Of a stretch of DNA of 64,000 nt, positions 27,889-37,037 are shown one piece after another. A model generated the notes under the pieces. That model ran no database searches. It saw nothing but the letters and a program-made list of their open reading frames with translations, and was not told the origin of the DNA. Origin of the DNA: Ardenticatenales bacterium (GTDB taxonomy: Bacteria > Chloroflexota > Anaerolineae > Promineifilales > Promineifilaceae); NCBI GenBank assembly GCA_020634575.1, contig JACKBM010000033.1, positions 1 to 64,000 of the forward strand, given 5' to 3'. Each line of letters opens with the position of its first letter. Positions within the stretch are counted from its first letter, which is position 1. The translations under genes and the position numbers were made by a program.

Positions 27889-28542
27889 CTAAATGAAAAC
27901 AATAATCACAAATAAAAACATACCGACAATCAAATAAGGCAAAAATGGCGACAACATCGGCAGCGGCAGATACTCCAGAATCTGCAAGGCAAAGGGTTCC
28001 AGTGGCCGCTGAATCATCGGATAAAACGCGTAGTTATAACCGGCAGCCAACCGTGGCGAACCGGCCACGGTAATGCGGTACTCCAGGAATGACCAGAGCG
28101 TGCCAAAAATCAGATAGCCATTCACGCCGCCGAGGAGCATCCCCAGCAGCCAGTTCTGTACGCTATCCCGCACCCGCAAGCGCTCACCCACACGTCCGCC
28201 AGCCAATGTCGGCCCCTGGTAGGCAAAGAAGGCGATCACCAGATGAATAGCCACCAGAACATAAAACTCTCGCTGCAGTGTCGCAATCGCCGTCGCGTTC
28301 ACCGTGTCCACGGGCAGGTCGCTGTTGTAATTCGCCAGAATTGTCGTATCCGTCAAAACAGTCACATCCACGGACGTATCAATTAGCAAATTGATGAGGC
28401 TCGTCGACGACGCCAGGTTCAGGGCGAAGAGCGAGAGCATCAGGCCGGCCATGGCGATGGCCTCTTTCGTCCAGCCCCGCAAGGTGCCGATCAGAGCGAA
28501 AAAGACAACCATAACCCAGAATAAGGTCTCCAGATTGATCAT
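27889..28542 (-). CDS. CvpA-like membrane protein in the dcw cluster
   Basis: A 217-residue protein with about four membrane helices. The start (LFWVMVVFFALIGTLRGWTKE) matches the beginning of CvpA/colicin-V-production family proteins, where a G-x-x-R-G-x-x-(K/R)-E turn follows helix 1. A second family-like region is WLLGMLLGGVNGYLIFG. The last helix lies at the extreme C-terminus. CvpA proteins are linked to envelope integrity, but their biochemistry is unsettled. Its start overlaps the murG stop by four bases (ATGA) and its stop adjoins murC, so it is embedded in the peptidoglycan operon. Confidence 0.75.
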   Translation of the reverse strand: MINLETLFWVMVVFFALIGTLRGWTKEAIAMAGLMLSLFALNLASSTSLINLLIDTSVDVTVLTDTTILANYNSDLPVDTVNATAIATLQREFYVLVAIHLVIAFFAYQGPTLAGGRVGERLRVRDSVQNWLLGMLLGGVNGYLIFGTLWSFLEYRITVAGSPRLAAGYNYAFYPMIQRPLEPFALQILEYLPLPMLSPFLPYLIVGMFLFVIIVFI

Positions 28543-29654
28543 GCCTGTTTCCCCCCTGCCAGGTCCACAAGCACCTGGGCGATGCGGGCCGGCGCATCAG
28601 GAATGTCCAGGGCGCGGGCCGCCGCCGACATGGTCGCAAGCTGCTTTTCATCACCCAGCAGGTCCAGAAGCAGAGGCCCCAATTGTTCACCCATATCCTC
28701 GTCATTCAAACGAATGCCGGCGCCCCGGTCCGCCAGGTAATCGGCGTTGACCTTCTGATAACGCCAGGCGTAGGGATATGGCACCAATACTGCCGGCAAC
28801 CCAAAGGCTGGCCCTTCGCCTAACATGCTGGCGCCGGCCCGAGCCAGCACCAGGTCCGCCGCCCGGAACGCCGCCCCCATCCGCTCATGCAGATAGGGAT
28901 AAGCGCGATAATAGGCTTGCAGTCCCGCCGGCAACGCCGCCGCCTGCTGCTCCACTTCTGCCCAATCCAGCGTCCCACTGATGTGGATGACCTGGTAATC
29001 CGCCAGCAATTCCGGCAGGATGGCATTAAGCGCCCGGTTGATCGTACGCGCCCCCCGGCTGCCACCAAAGACAAACAGGGTCCGGCGTCCTTCAGCCAGG
29101 TCAAACTGGGCCAGCGCCTCAGCTTTGCTCAGCTCCAGCGCCGCGCGCACATCGGCCCGCACCGGGTAACCGGTGACGACGACTTCGCTTGCCGGCAGGA
29201 ATTGGCGCGAGCCATCCGTCGTGCAGGCCACATTGTCGGTGAGCTTGCTGATGAAACGGATCGCCGAGCCCGGCTCGACGTCGGGCAGGAAAATTGACAT
29301 CGGGATGTGGCGACGGCGCGCGGCCAGACCAACGGGGACGTTCACATAGCCGCCCGTCATCAGGATCGCATCCGGCCGGTAACGGCCCAATATCGATTCT
29401 GCCTGCAAATAACCAGTCGCCAATTTCATACCATTCATCAAAGTCGTCCAGACCGGCACCCCCACAATGGGGCCGCCGGGGATCGTCTCCAGATTTAACC
29501 CGGCTCGCGGCACCAACTCCTCCTCCATCTGGCCTCTTGTGCCAACCCAGAGGAGCTGCTCCCGCGAAAAACCCTGCCGCTGTAACTCAGCGACGACGGC
29601 GAGGGCGGGATAGACGTGGCCGCCCGTCCCGCCGCCACATATCAAAATTCTCAA
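28539..29654 (-). CDS. murG: UDP-N-acetylglucosamine--lipid I GlcNAc transferase
   Basis: A peripheral GT-B glycosyltransferase making lipid II on the inner membrane face, 371 residues. The N-terminal glycine-rich loop GGGTGGHVYPALA begins at residue 7. FGGSRGARTINRAL is the second G loop, and RAGASMLGEGPAFGLPAVLVPYPYA is the UDP-GlcNAc site. The position of the first loop fixes the start at ATG 29654, so its first 22 codons overlap the end of ftsW in another frame by 68 bases. Confidence 0.97.
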   Translation of the reverse strand: MRILICGGGTGGHVYPALAVVAELQRQGFSREQLLWVGTRGQMEEELVPRAGLNLETIPGGPIVGVPVWTTLMNGMKLATGYLQAESILGRYRPDAILMTGGYVNVPVGLAARRRHIPMSIFLPDVEPGSAIRFISKLTDNVACTTDGSRQFLPASEVVVTGYPVRADVRAALELSKAEALAQFDLAEGRRTLFVFGGSRGARTINRALNAILPELLADYQVIHISGTLDWAEVEQQAAALPAGLQAYYRAYPYLHERMGAAFRAADLVLARAGASMLGEGPAFGLPAVLVPYPYAWRYQKVNADYLADRGAGIRLNDEDMGEQLGPLLLDLLGDEKQLATMSAAARALDIPDAPARIAQVLVDLAGGKQA

Positions 29655-30843
29655 CGACAGACTCCGACGCCGGCTTACGCCCCGGACGCCGCTGCTGTAC
29701 GTTGCGCGTCAGGACCGCATCCCGCGAAACACTCAACAAAATCCCAACGCCGATCATCGTAATCACCAGCGATGAGCCGCCATAGCTCAGGAATGGCAGC
29801 GGCATCCCCGTAAAAGGGATCACTGCCGTGATAACCGCAATGTTGATGATTGTCTGGAACGCCAGCCAGCAGGTCACCCCGATCGCCAGCAGAAAACCAA
29901 ATTGATCGCGCGCCTTTCGGGAGATAACCACCCCGCGCCAGACCATCAACCCATAAAGCAGGATTACAAACATGGTGCCGACAAAGCCGGCTTCTTCGCC
30001 CAAAATGGCAAATACACCATCGGTATGCGCCGCCGGCAGCGGCCCAAACTTCTGCGTCCCTTCACCCAGGCCCACGCCAAACCAGTTGCCAGTGCCCAGG
30101 GCGATGAGCACCTGCTGCAGCTGGTAGCTGCCCTCGATCGGGTCGCGCAGCGCCGTCATGTAATCGTCAACCCGGGTCCGCGCGTAGGGCAACGTCAGCA
30201 TCAGGAAGAGGAAGACGGTCGCCGCCACTGCGCCCAAAATGCCGAACTGTTTGACATCTGCGCCGGCAATAAAAAACAGGGTGAAGCAGGAAAGCGCCAG
30301 CAGCGCCGCCGTCGACAGGTCCGGCTGACCCACAATCAAGGCACAGACAAAGCCGACGATCACCGAGAAGGGGAACAACCCGTAGGTCAGATCCTTGATC
30401 CGATCCCCTTTAGAGGAGAGCCAGTGGGCGATGTAGATCAGCGCTGCCACCTTGGCTACCTCGGAAGGCTGGTAAGAGCCGGCGTTAAGACCACGCCGCG
30501 CTCCGAAAATCGCTTCGCCAAAGAACAAAAGCACAAACAACCCGACGATCGTCACCGCCAGTAGCGGCAACGAGACTTTGCGCAGGCTGTGATAATCAAA
30601 TTGAATGATAATCACACAGCCTACCACACCAATGCCAAACGCCATGAACTGGCGCTTCAGGTAGAACGATGCATCATCAAAAAGCAGAATACCGTCATCA
30701 AAGGTGGTGCTGTACACCATCAGCATACCGATAACGAGCAGCGCCCCGACGATCAGCAACAGCCAATAGTCGATTTGCAGCTTGATACCAGGCCGCACCC
30801 GGCTGCTGCTTCTTCTCAGTACACGTACATCGGTCGTCGCCAT
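29587..30843 (-). CDS. ftsW: Lipid II polymerase FtsW (SEDS family)
   Basis: A SEDS glycosyltransferase with about ten membrane segments that polymerises septal peptidoglycan with its PBP partner, 418 residues. Typical segments are DYWLLLIVGALLVIGMLMVYS (helix 1), YQPSEVAKVAALIYIAHWL with the conserved Glu, and GMPLPFLSYGGSSLV near the end, the SEDS signature. The last residues (about 395-418) form a basic tail, GRPRLSRPRRRR, encoded in the murG overlap. Position between murD and murG, beside ftsI, marks it as FtsW and not RodA. Confidence 0.95.
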   Translation of the reverse strand: MATTDVRVLRRSSSRVRPGIKLQIDYWLLLIVGALLVIGMLMVYSTTFDDGILLFDDASFYLKRQFMAFGIGVVGCVIIIQFDYHSLRKVSLPLLAVTIVGLFVLLFFGEAIFGARRGLNAGSYQPSEVAKVAALIYIAHWLSSKGDRIKDLTYGLFPFSVIVGFVCALIVGQPDLSTAALLALSCFTLFFIAGADVKQFGILGAVAATVFLFLMLTLPYARTRVDDYMTALRDPIEGSYQLQQVLIALGTGNWFGVGLGEGTQKFGPLPAAHTDGVFAILGEEAGFVGTMFVILLYGLMVWRGVVISRKARDQFGFLLAIGVTCWLAFQTIINIAVITAVIPFTGMPLPFLSYGGSSLVITMIGVGILLSVSRDAVLTRNVQQRRPGRKPASESVVENFDMWRRDGRPRLSRPRRRR

Positions 30844-30873
30844 GATAAGTCCTCTCTGCGTTCCGGCCGGTTC

Positions 30874-32265
30874 TTAATCCGCCTGGAGCTGTCCGACCAG
30901 CTCTTTGAACACGTTGCCCCGCTGGGCAAAATCGTTAAAAGCATCAAAGCTGGTGCCGCCCGGCGAGAGCAGGACCACATCCGGCGCCGTCGCCAGCTTG
31001 CTGGCCAGGGCCACTGCCTCAGCCAGGGTCGCTACCCGTTCAACCTTGCACCGTTTCAGCTGGTTCAGGCTTGTCAGGCCATTCCCGTTGCTGCATAACA
31101 TCTGCTCAATCTTCTCGGCCAGGTCGCCAAAGGCGATGACCTGCTTGACTTCCCGCTTGACCCGCAACGCCCAGGTCTCCCAGACCATATCTTTGTCGCG
31201 GCCGCCGGCCAGGAGAATAATCGGCCGGTCAAATGAATCGATAGCTGCCAGGGCCCGCTCCGGCGAGGTGGCGATGGAATCGTTGACCCACATCACCCCA
31301 TTCAGCGTGCGCACGATCTCCAGCCGGTGCTCTACACCGCGGAAGGTCTGAATGGCGTGGCGAATGGCGTGGACCGGGATCCCGGCCGAATCCGCCAGCA
31401 CCGTCGCCGCCAGCACGTTCCAGATGTTGTGCTCGCCGCGCAGCTGAATATCGCTCACTTCACAAACCCACTGCTCGCGCTCGCCGCCGGTCAGCCAGAT
31501 CTGGCCGTTGCGCACACAGGCGCCGTCGCTCACGTTCTCAAAGCGGCTGAACCAGCGCAAGCGCCCCTGAACATGCCGGGCCATCGCCTTGGACCCCGGG
31601 TCATCCAGGCACAGAACGGCGATATCGCTCGGCTTCTGGTGCCGCAGGATGTTGGCTTTGGCGTTGGCGTAAATCGCCATCGTTTTGTGCCGGTCCAGAT
31701 GGTTCGGCGTCAGATTCAGCACCGTGGCGATCTCGGGGCTTTGCCGCCAGATCTCCAGCTGAAAACTCGACAGCTCCTGCACCACCAGGTCAGTTGGCGC
31801 CATCTTGTGCAAATCACTGATCAGCGGTTTGCCGATGTTGCCACCCACCCAGACGCGCCGTTCGGCAATCTGGGCCATCACCCCGGTCAGCGCCGTGGTC
31901 GTCGTCTTGCCGGCCGAACCGGTGATCCCGATCGTCTGCGCCGTCGCCCGCCGGATAAATTCCTGCGAATCATTGGTGACCTGGACGCCAAGATCATTTG
32001 CTCTGGTCACGATCTCGGCATCGGCCGGTACACCGCCGCTTATCGCTAAAATGTCTGCTTTATCCACCAGGCTCATCGGATGCCCTCCGAGTACATACTC
32101 AATTTCCAGGTCGGCCAGGTCGGCCATCTCATCGACCAGCTTCTCCGCCGGTCGCATATCCGAGATGGTGACCTTCGCACCAACCTCTGCGGCGAAACGG
32201 GCTAAAGCCTTGCCCTGTCGCGCCAGTCCGAGAATGACCAGCCGTTTGCCAGCCCACTCGTCCAT
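30874..32265 (-). CDS. murD: UDP-N-acetylmuramoylalanine--D-glutamate ligase
   Basis: A Mur ligase adding D-Glu to UDP-MurNAc-L-Ala, 463 residues. ATG 32265 is chosen: it gives the normal MurD opening (KRLVILGLARQGKALARF), while the longer open frame to 32508 overlaps mraY entirely. The P-loop is GITGSAGKTTTTAL, the N-terminal domain has YVLGGHP, and the middle domain has LNLTPNHLDRH. The C-terminal domain has VNDSIATSPERALAAI and LLAGGRDK. mraY ends 2 bases upstream. Confidence 0.96.
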   Translation of the reverse strand: MDEWAGKRLVILGLARQGKALARFAAEVGAKVTISDMRPAEKLVDEMADLADLEIEYVLGGHPMSLVDKADILAISGGVPADAEIVTRANDLGVQVTNDSQEFIRRATAQTIGITGSAGKTTTTALTGVMAQIAERRVWVGGNIGKPLISDLHKMAPTDLVVQELSSFQLEIWRQSPEIATVLNLTPNHLDRHKTMAIYANAKANILRHQKPSDIAVLCLDDPGSKAMARHVQGRLRWFSRFENVSDGACVRNGQIWLTGGEREQWVCEVSDIQLRGEHNIWNVLAATVLADSAGIPVHAIRHAIQTFRGVEHRLEIVRTLNGVMWVNDSIATSPERALAAIDSFDRPIILLAGGRDKDMVWETWALRVKREVKQVIAFGDLAEKIEQMLCSNGNGLTSLNQLKRCKVERVATLAEAVALASKLATAPDVVLLSPGGTSFDAFNDFAQRGNVFKELVGQLQAD

Positions 32266-32267
32266 CT

Positions 32268-33266
32268 CTAAATTAAGGCCAGCGCAATGCCAACCATCGC
32301 GCCCAAAATCCCAATCAACCACCAACGCTGCACAATCTGCGTCTCCGACCAGCCCAAAACCACAAAGTGGTTGTGCAGCGGTGACAGGAGAAAGGGGCGA
32401 ATGTCCCGCCCCAGGTAGCGCCGGCTCAACTGAGAAGAAGCCACCTGCAACATGGTCGAAATCGTCGTCGCCACCGGGATGATGGCGATGACTGGCAAAA
32501 TCAGCCATTGCCGCGTCATCAGCGCCACGACCGCCAACGCCCCGCCCAACGCCTGGGAACCCACATCACCCATAAACATCTGGGCCGGATGGGCGTTGAA
32601 CCAGAGAAAGGCAAAACAGGCGCCAACCATCACAAAACAGAAGACCAGCAGGAACTGCTGATCCTGCATAAAGGCGATGATGCCGTAAGCCGCATACGCC
32701 GTGGCGGCAATAATGCCGGCCAGCCCATCCAACCCATCGGTCAGGTTGACCGCATTGGCGAAACCGGTCACAAAAAAGGTCGCCACCGGCAGAAAAAAGA
32801 GGCCGATATCAATCAGGACCGGCACCGTGGGAATCGCCACATAGCCATGCCGCCCGTTCACAAAATAGATGGCGACTGCCGCCGCCAGACCAATCCCTGT
32901 CTGCCACCAGATCTTATGGCGGGCCAGCATACCGACGCCGGGCCGCTGCCGGATGCCCTGATAATCGTCGATGCCGCCCAGGATGGCGTAGGCAATCATC
33001 ACGCCCAGCGGGATGATCACACTCTGGGCGATCTCCGTCTGCCGGAAGAGTGAAACGATATTGACCAGAACGGTGATTATCAGTACCCAACCGACGATCA
33101 AAATACCACCCATGGCCGGCGTCCCCATTTTGGACATGTGGGATTGCGGCCCTTCAATACGGATCTGCTTGCCCAGCTTCAGCCGGCGCATCATCTCAAT
33201 CAGCGGGCTGCCCCAAATCACAGCCATCAGGAAGGTGACACCACCTACAGTCAGGGCAAATGGCAT
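32268..33266 (-). CDS. mraY: Phospho-N-acetylmuramoyl-pentapeptide transferase
   Basis: An integral membrane enzyme that makes lipid I from UDP-MurNAc-pentapeptide and undecaprenyl phosphate, 332 residues with about ten helices. Signatures are SHMSKMGTPAMGGI near residue 43, NAVNLTDGLDGLAG with the catalytic Asp residues, and the C-terminal SPLHNHFVVLGWSE loop. The start overlaps the murF stop codon by one base. Confidence 0.97.
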   Translation of the reverse strand: MPFALTVGGVTFLMAVIWGSPLIEMMRRLKLGKQIRIEGPQSHMSKMGTPAMGGILIVGWVLIITVLVNIVSLFRQTEIAQSVIIPLGVMIAYAILGGIDDYQGIRQRPGVGMLARHKIWWQTGIGLAAAVAIYFVNGRHGYVAIPTVPVLIDIGLFFLPVATFFVTGFANAVNLTDGLDGLAGIIAATAYAAYGIIAFMQDQQFLLVFCFVMVGACFAFLWFNAHPAQMFMGDVGSQALGGALAVVALMTRQWLILPVIAIIPVATTISTMLQVASSQLSRRYLGRDIRPFLLSPLHNHFVVLGWSETQIVQRWWLIGILGAMVGIALALI

Positions 33267-34681
33267 CAGCTATCCTCGCGCAGCTCGGTGACAATGCGGT
33301 CCATGCGCATCCCGAGCGACCCTTTAACCAGGACAAAATCGGCCGGCTGAATCAGCTCCCGCAAAAGCGGCAGCGCCGCCGGCGCTTCATCGATAAAATG
33401 AACCTGGGCCGGACGCAGACCACCATCAATGGCTGCCTCGCCAATGAGTCGAGCCCGCTCACCGACCACCACGAGCTCCTGTACCACCGCCGCGGCTCGC
33501 CGGCCAACCAGATGATGACCACGTACCTCTTCGTCACCCAGCTCAAGCATGTCACCCAGGACTGCCAGACGCCGCCCATCCAGGTCCGCCAGCAAATTAA
33601 GAGCCGCTATTACGGATTCCGGGCTGGCGTTGTAGCTGTCGTCGATAATAATCGACCCCTGCGGCCCCGCTACCGTCACCAGCCGGAGCTGCGCCTGCTG
33701 GCTCTGCAGGCCGCGGATGATCTCATCCCAGGTCATGCCGGTCACCAGGCCAACCGCCGTCGCCCGCAATACTGTGTGAACGGAATGCCGGCCGATCAGC
33801 GGCACCTGAATGGTGAGCTGCTCGCCCTGGTAGTGCAGCGTACAACGAATGCCGTCCAGCCCCATCGACTCGATGTTGTCGGCCCATAAATCTGCTTCCG
33901 GCGCCAGGCCGTAGGTGAAGACGCGCGCCCGGCTGGCGGAAGCCATCGACAAGACGCGCTCATCATCCTGGTTTAGAATGGCGACACCGTCTACCGGCAA
34001 AGCCTCCACCAGCTCCCGCTTGGCGGTGACGATGTTCTCAATCGTGCCCAGCCGGGAAAGATGGACGGGGGCGATGTTGGTGACGACGCCGATTTGCGGC
34101 TGCGCAATCTCGCAGAGCAATGCGATCTCGCCGATGGCGTACATCCCCATCTCCAACACAACCGTCTGATGGGTATCGCGCAGTTGCAGTAGCGTGAGTG
34201 GTAGCCCTATTTCGTTGTTAAAGTTACCCTGGCTCTTGAGCGTTGGCCCCTGCTGGGCCATCACGCTGTAAACCAGCTCTTTGGTCGTGGTCTTGCCCAC
34301 GCTGCCGGTGATGCCGACGACGCGGACATCAAATTGACGCCGGTAATGGCCCGCGATGCGCTGCAGGCCGGCCATGGTGTCATCCACCTGGATGAGAAAC
34401 GGCAGCTCGGGCAACGTGGCTACCGGCTGCTGGCCGCGCATGTCGACGACGGGAAAGTCGCCGACCGGCCGGTCCACCAACGCCACCTGCGCTCCCGCCG
34501 CAAACGCCTGCCCCACATAATCGTGGCCATCACTACTCTCGCCGGCGAAAGCGACAAATAGACTGTCCGGGCCGGCGGCACGGCTGTCATGCGTGCCAAA
34601 CGCCAAAGGCTGACCGGCCGGTCCACCCTGGACCGCTACCCCGTCAGCCAATGCCGCCAATACCGTCCCAACCGTCAACAT
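33266..34681 (-). CDS. murF: UDP-N-acetylmuramoyl-tripeptide--D-Ala-D-Ala ligase
   Basis: A Mur ligase that attaches D-Ala-D-Ala to the tripeptide, 471 residues. The N-terminal domain has DSRAAGPDSLFVAFAGESSD, typical of MurE/MurF. The P-loop is VVGITGSVGKTTTKEL, followed by NFNNEIGLPLTLL, which marks MurF and not MurE. The C-terminal domain reads IIDDSYNASPESVIAAL and AVLGDMLELGDEE. The stop of ftsI is 2 bases upstream. There is no murE between them, unlike most dcw clusters. Confidence 0.96.
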   Translation of the reverse strand: MLTVGTVLAALADGVAVQGGPAGQPLAFGTHDSRAAGPDSLFVAFAGESSDGHDYVGQAFAAGAQVALVDRPVGDFPVVDMRGQQPVATLPELPFLIQVDDTMAGLQRIAGHYRRQFDVRVVGITGSVGKTTTKELVYSVMAQQGPTLKSQGNFNNEIGLPLTLLQLRDTHQTVVLEMGMYAIGEIALLCEIAQPQIGVVTNIAPVHLSRLGTIENIVTAKRELVEALPVDGVAILNQDDERVLSMASASRARVFTYGLAPEADLWADNIESMGLDGIRCTLHYQGEQLTIQVPLIGRHSVHTVLRATAVGLVTGMTWDEIIRGLQSQQAQLRLVTVAGPQGSIIIDDSYNASPESVIAALNLLADLDGRRLAVLGDMLELGDEEVRGHHLVGRRAAAVVQELVVVGERARLIGEAAIDGGLRPAQVHFIDEAPAALPLLRELIQPADFVLVKGSLGMRMDRIVTELREDS

Positions 34682-34683
34682 CG

Positions 34684-36384
34684 TTAGTTCCGCATCCTTG
34701 AGATATCTTCCTGGAACCGCACCGCATCCGGCGGGATGTTCAGGAGGGTGACCAGTTCATCCACCAGCGTAGCGAACGTCGGCGCCGCCGTCTGCGAGCC
34801 CCAGGGGGCGCTGGACGGGCGATCCAGTTTCACCAGAACAATCAGTTCCGGATTATCGGCCGGCAACCAGCCCACAAACGCGCCGATGATATCGGTCGGA
34901 TGGTAAATACCCCCTTCCGGGATCTGGGCGGTGCTGGTTTTGCCGGCAATCGTGTAGCCCTCGACCTGTGCTTCCGCCACTTCGCGGGCCACCGCATTGA
35001 TGGCCATCGTCGTCAGGATCTGAGCGGTCTCGGCGGACACCGGCCGGCGCGCAATCGTCGGGATGTGCGTCTCTACGGTCCCGTCGTGATGCCGGATTTC
35101 CTGCACAAAATAGGGCTGCATAATCTCGCCGTTGTTGGCCAGGGCGGAAATAGCCGAAATCACCTGCAGTGGGGTCGCCGCCATACCCTGACCAAATGCG
35201 TTCACGGCCAGGTTCGTTTCCGTCCAGAGCTCATCACCGGGCTGCGGCACCTGGCCAATCGCTTCAGCCATCACGTCAACCCCGGTCGGGGTGCCGAAGC
35301 CAAAGCGGGTCATATAGTCATAGTAGGTATCCGTGCCCATCCAGAGCGCCAGCGTAGCCGCGCCGATATTCAGGGAGCGGGCCAGCAGGGTTGTCATGTC
35401 AGTTGTGCCACCGCCGCTGCGGTCCCAGTTGTAAATATACTGGCCACCGACTTCAAGCGTGCCGGAATCATAATAGGTAGAGTTTGGCGTGACCGTGCCG
35501 CTATCGATAGCTGCTGCCATCGTGATCAGCTTCATGACCGAGCCGGGCTCAAACTGCTGGCTGATGGCCGGGTTCAGGAAATAACGCTCGTCTTCTTCGT
35601 AGAAATTGTAGGGGTTGTAGCAGGGGGTGCTGGCCATGGCCAGGATAGCGCCAGTACGCGGGTCCATCACAATGATGGTGCCGCCTTCGGCCCCATGCTG
35701 CCGGATGGCGTTGCTCAGATGCTCTTCCACCAGGAACTGCACCGAACGGTCAATGGTCAGGATCAGGTCAGAACCTTCCCGCGAAATAACGCTGGGCTGC
35801 TCGGTCAGCGGGTTGTAACTGACAACTGCGCTGGCCGCTTCACCCGCCAGTTCGCGCTGATAATGCCCTTCCAGGCCGGCTGAACCGACCCCGTCAAAGT
35901 TGGTGTAACCGATGACGTGACAGAGCAGCTTGCCCTGCGGATAAATGCGGCGCGACACCGGGTCAATCTGAATGCCCTGGAAATCCAGGTCACGAATCAG
36001 ATTGGCGACCTCTTCCGAGACGCGGCCGTCGCTAATGTTGACGTAGGTCTGGTTGGCTGTCAGCAGGGCCAGCAGCTCAACCTGCGGCCGGTTCAGGATG
36101 GAAGCCAGCGCGAAAGAAGCCTCTTCCGGTTCCCGGACCAAAGAAGGCGAAGCCCCGATGATGTAATCGGCGCCGTTGCCGGCCAGGATGGCCAGGTTAC
36201 GGTCGTAGATGACACCCCGGCTGGGCGAAGAGGTAATGCTGGTTGTGTTGCGCTGTTCGCCAAACTCAGTCAGTTCAGCAGATTCCACGATCTGGAAAAC
36301 AAACAACCGGCCGATCAGCACCAGCGCGATTAACACAAAACCGACCATCACAATGGTCAGACGACGTCCTTGACTAACGGTCAC
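34684..36384 (-). CDS. ftsI: Septal peptidoglycan transpeptidase (FtsI/PBP2-type)
   Basis: A class B penicillin-binding protein that cross-links septal peptidoglycan with FtsW, 566 residues from GTG 36384, which has GAGGAGAG upstream. The frame is open further back, but that part overlaps ftsL. One N-terminal membrane helix (about residues 9-30) is followed by the dimerisation domain (SPSRGVIYDRN). The transpeptidase domain has the nucleophile S282-x-x-K285 (PGSVMKL), an S-x-N-type motif in ARSLNIGAA, and a KTS triad (K482 in IAGKTSTAQ). No PASTA domain is present. It overlaps the FtsL-like gene by 11 bases. Confidence 0.95.
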   Translation of the reverse strand: MTVSQGRRLTIVMVGFVLIALVLIGRLFVFQIVESAELTEFGEQRNTTSITSSPSRGVIYDRNLAILAGNGADYIIGASPSLVREPEEASFALASILNRPQVELLALLTANQTYVNISDGRVSEEVANLIRDLDFQGIQIDPVSRRIYPQGKLLCHVIGYTNFDGVGSAGLEGHYQRELAGEAASAVVSYNPLTEQPSVISREGSDLILTIDRSVQFLVEEHLSNAIRQHGAEGGTIIVMDPRTGAILAMASTPCYNPYNFYEEDERYFLNPAISQQFEPGSVMKLITMAAAIDSGTVTPNSTYYDSGTLEVGGQYIYNWDRSGGGTTDMTTLLARSLNIGAATLALWMGTDTYYDYMTRFGFGTPTGVDVMAEAIGQVPQPGDELWTETNLAVNAFGQGMAATPLQVISAISALANNGEIMQPYFVQEIRHHDGTVETHIPTIARRPVSAETAQILTTMAINAVAREVAEAQVEGYTIAGKTSTAQIPEGGIYHPTDIIGAFVGWLPADNPELIVLVKLDRPSSAPWGSQTAAPTFATLVDELVTLLNIPPDAVRFQEDISRMRN

Positions 36385-36868
36385 GGGACTCTCCTCGGGC
36401 CATATCGCTAAAGCGGCTCCGAATAGACCACCAGATTGCCTGGCCCAGCGTCTCCGGGTAAACCGGCGCCAGCGTTGCCTCGGGCGTAGCCGCTGCCGGC
36501 GTCGCCAGATCGGGCGGATAGGAGTCCACCACCAGGAATTCGATATCTTCGGGCAGCGAACGGACAAAACCCTCTTCACGGGCCCGCTCCGCCAGCAACT
36601 CAAGCGATTGGGCCTCGGCGATCTCTCGCTCCAGCTCCGCATTTTCCCGCTTGATGTTTTCCAGCTCGAACTGCAGCCGCTGCGTCGTCCGGCCCCGCTC
36701 GGCGATCCGGCTGGCCTGACTCACATACAGCGTCCCCACCAGCGCCCCAATGATCAGGATGACGCCCCAGCCCAAAGCGGCCTGCGTCTCACCCAACCAG
36801 GAAAGCTTGCGGAGTTGCGCTCGTATTTTGTGCCGTGATTGGCGGATGGTTTCGTTCGCTTGTTCCAT
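36374..36868 (-). CDS. ftsL: FtsL/DivIC-like septum formation protein
   Basis: A 164-residue bitopic protein. A short basic cytoplasmic part (1-32) is followed by one membrane helix (about 33-50, WGVILIIGALVGTLYV), then a coiled coil of about 45 residues rich in Glu, Arg and Leu (RLQFELENIKRENAELEREI). The C-terminus is Pro/Ala/Thr-rich and unusually long for FtsL. Sequence identity in this family is low, so the name rests on topology and on position between rsmH and ftsI. The gene starts at the edge of a repeat-filled gap and has no strong ribosome site. Confidence 0.75.
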   Translation of the reverse strand: MEQANETIRQSRHKIRAQLRKLSWLGETQAALGWGVILIIGALVGTLYVSQASRIAERGRTTQRLQFELENIKRENAELEREIAEAQSLELLAERAREEGFVRSLPEDIEFLVVDSYPPDLATPAAATPEATLAPVYPETLGQAIWWSIRSRFSDMARGESRDR

Positions 36869-37037
36869 TATTAGCTGTTAGCTATTAGCACGGGCCTGTG
36901 GCCCTTTCGGCTATCAGTGCGGGCCGATGGCCCTTTCAGCTGTCAGTGGGTCTATCGCGCTCAATCAATCGTTCACTGATAGAGCGTTTAAGCTCGGGCT
37001 GACGGCTAAAAGGAGCGAAGCTCCGTGCTGACAGCCG
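36869..37037. repeat. Repeat-filled gap between rsmH and ftsL
   Basis: TTAGCTGTTAGCTATTAGC at the right edge of ftsL matches the element in the ftsA-ftsZ gap. Two degenerate copies of a unit of about 29 bases follow (GCACGGGCCTGTGGCCCTTT and GTGCGGGCCGATGGCCCTTT, each ending GCT(A/G)TCA). The palindrome GGAGCGAAGCTCC and further AGC-rich inverted pieces complete the gap. Confidence 0.65.

Noticed and set aside
32266..32508. N-terminal extension of murD
   Set aside because: The open frame continues, but it lies inside mraY, and the normal MurD start with its Rossmann motif is at 32265.
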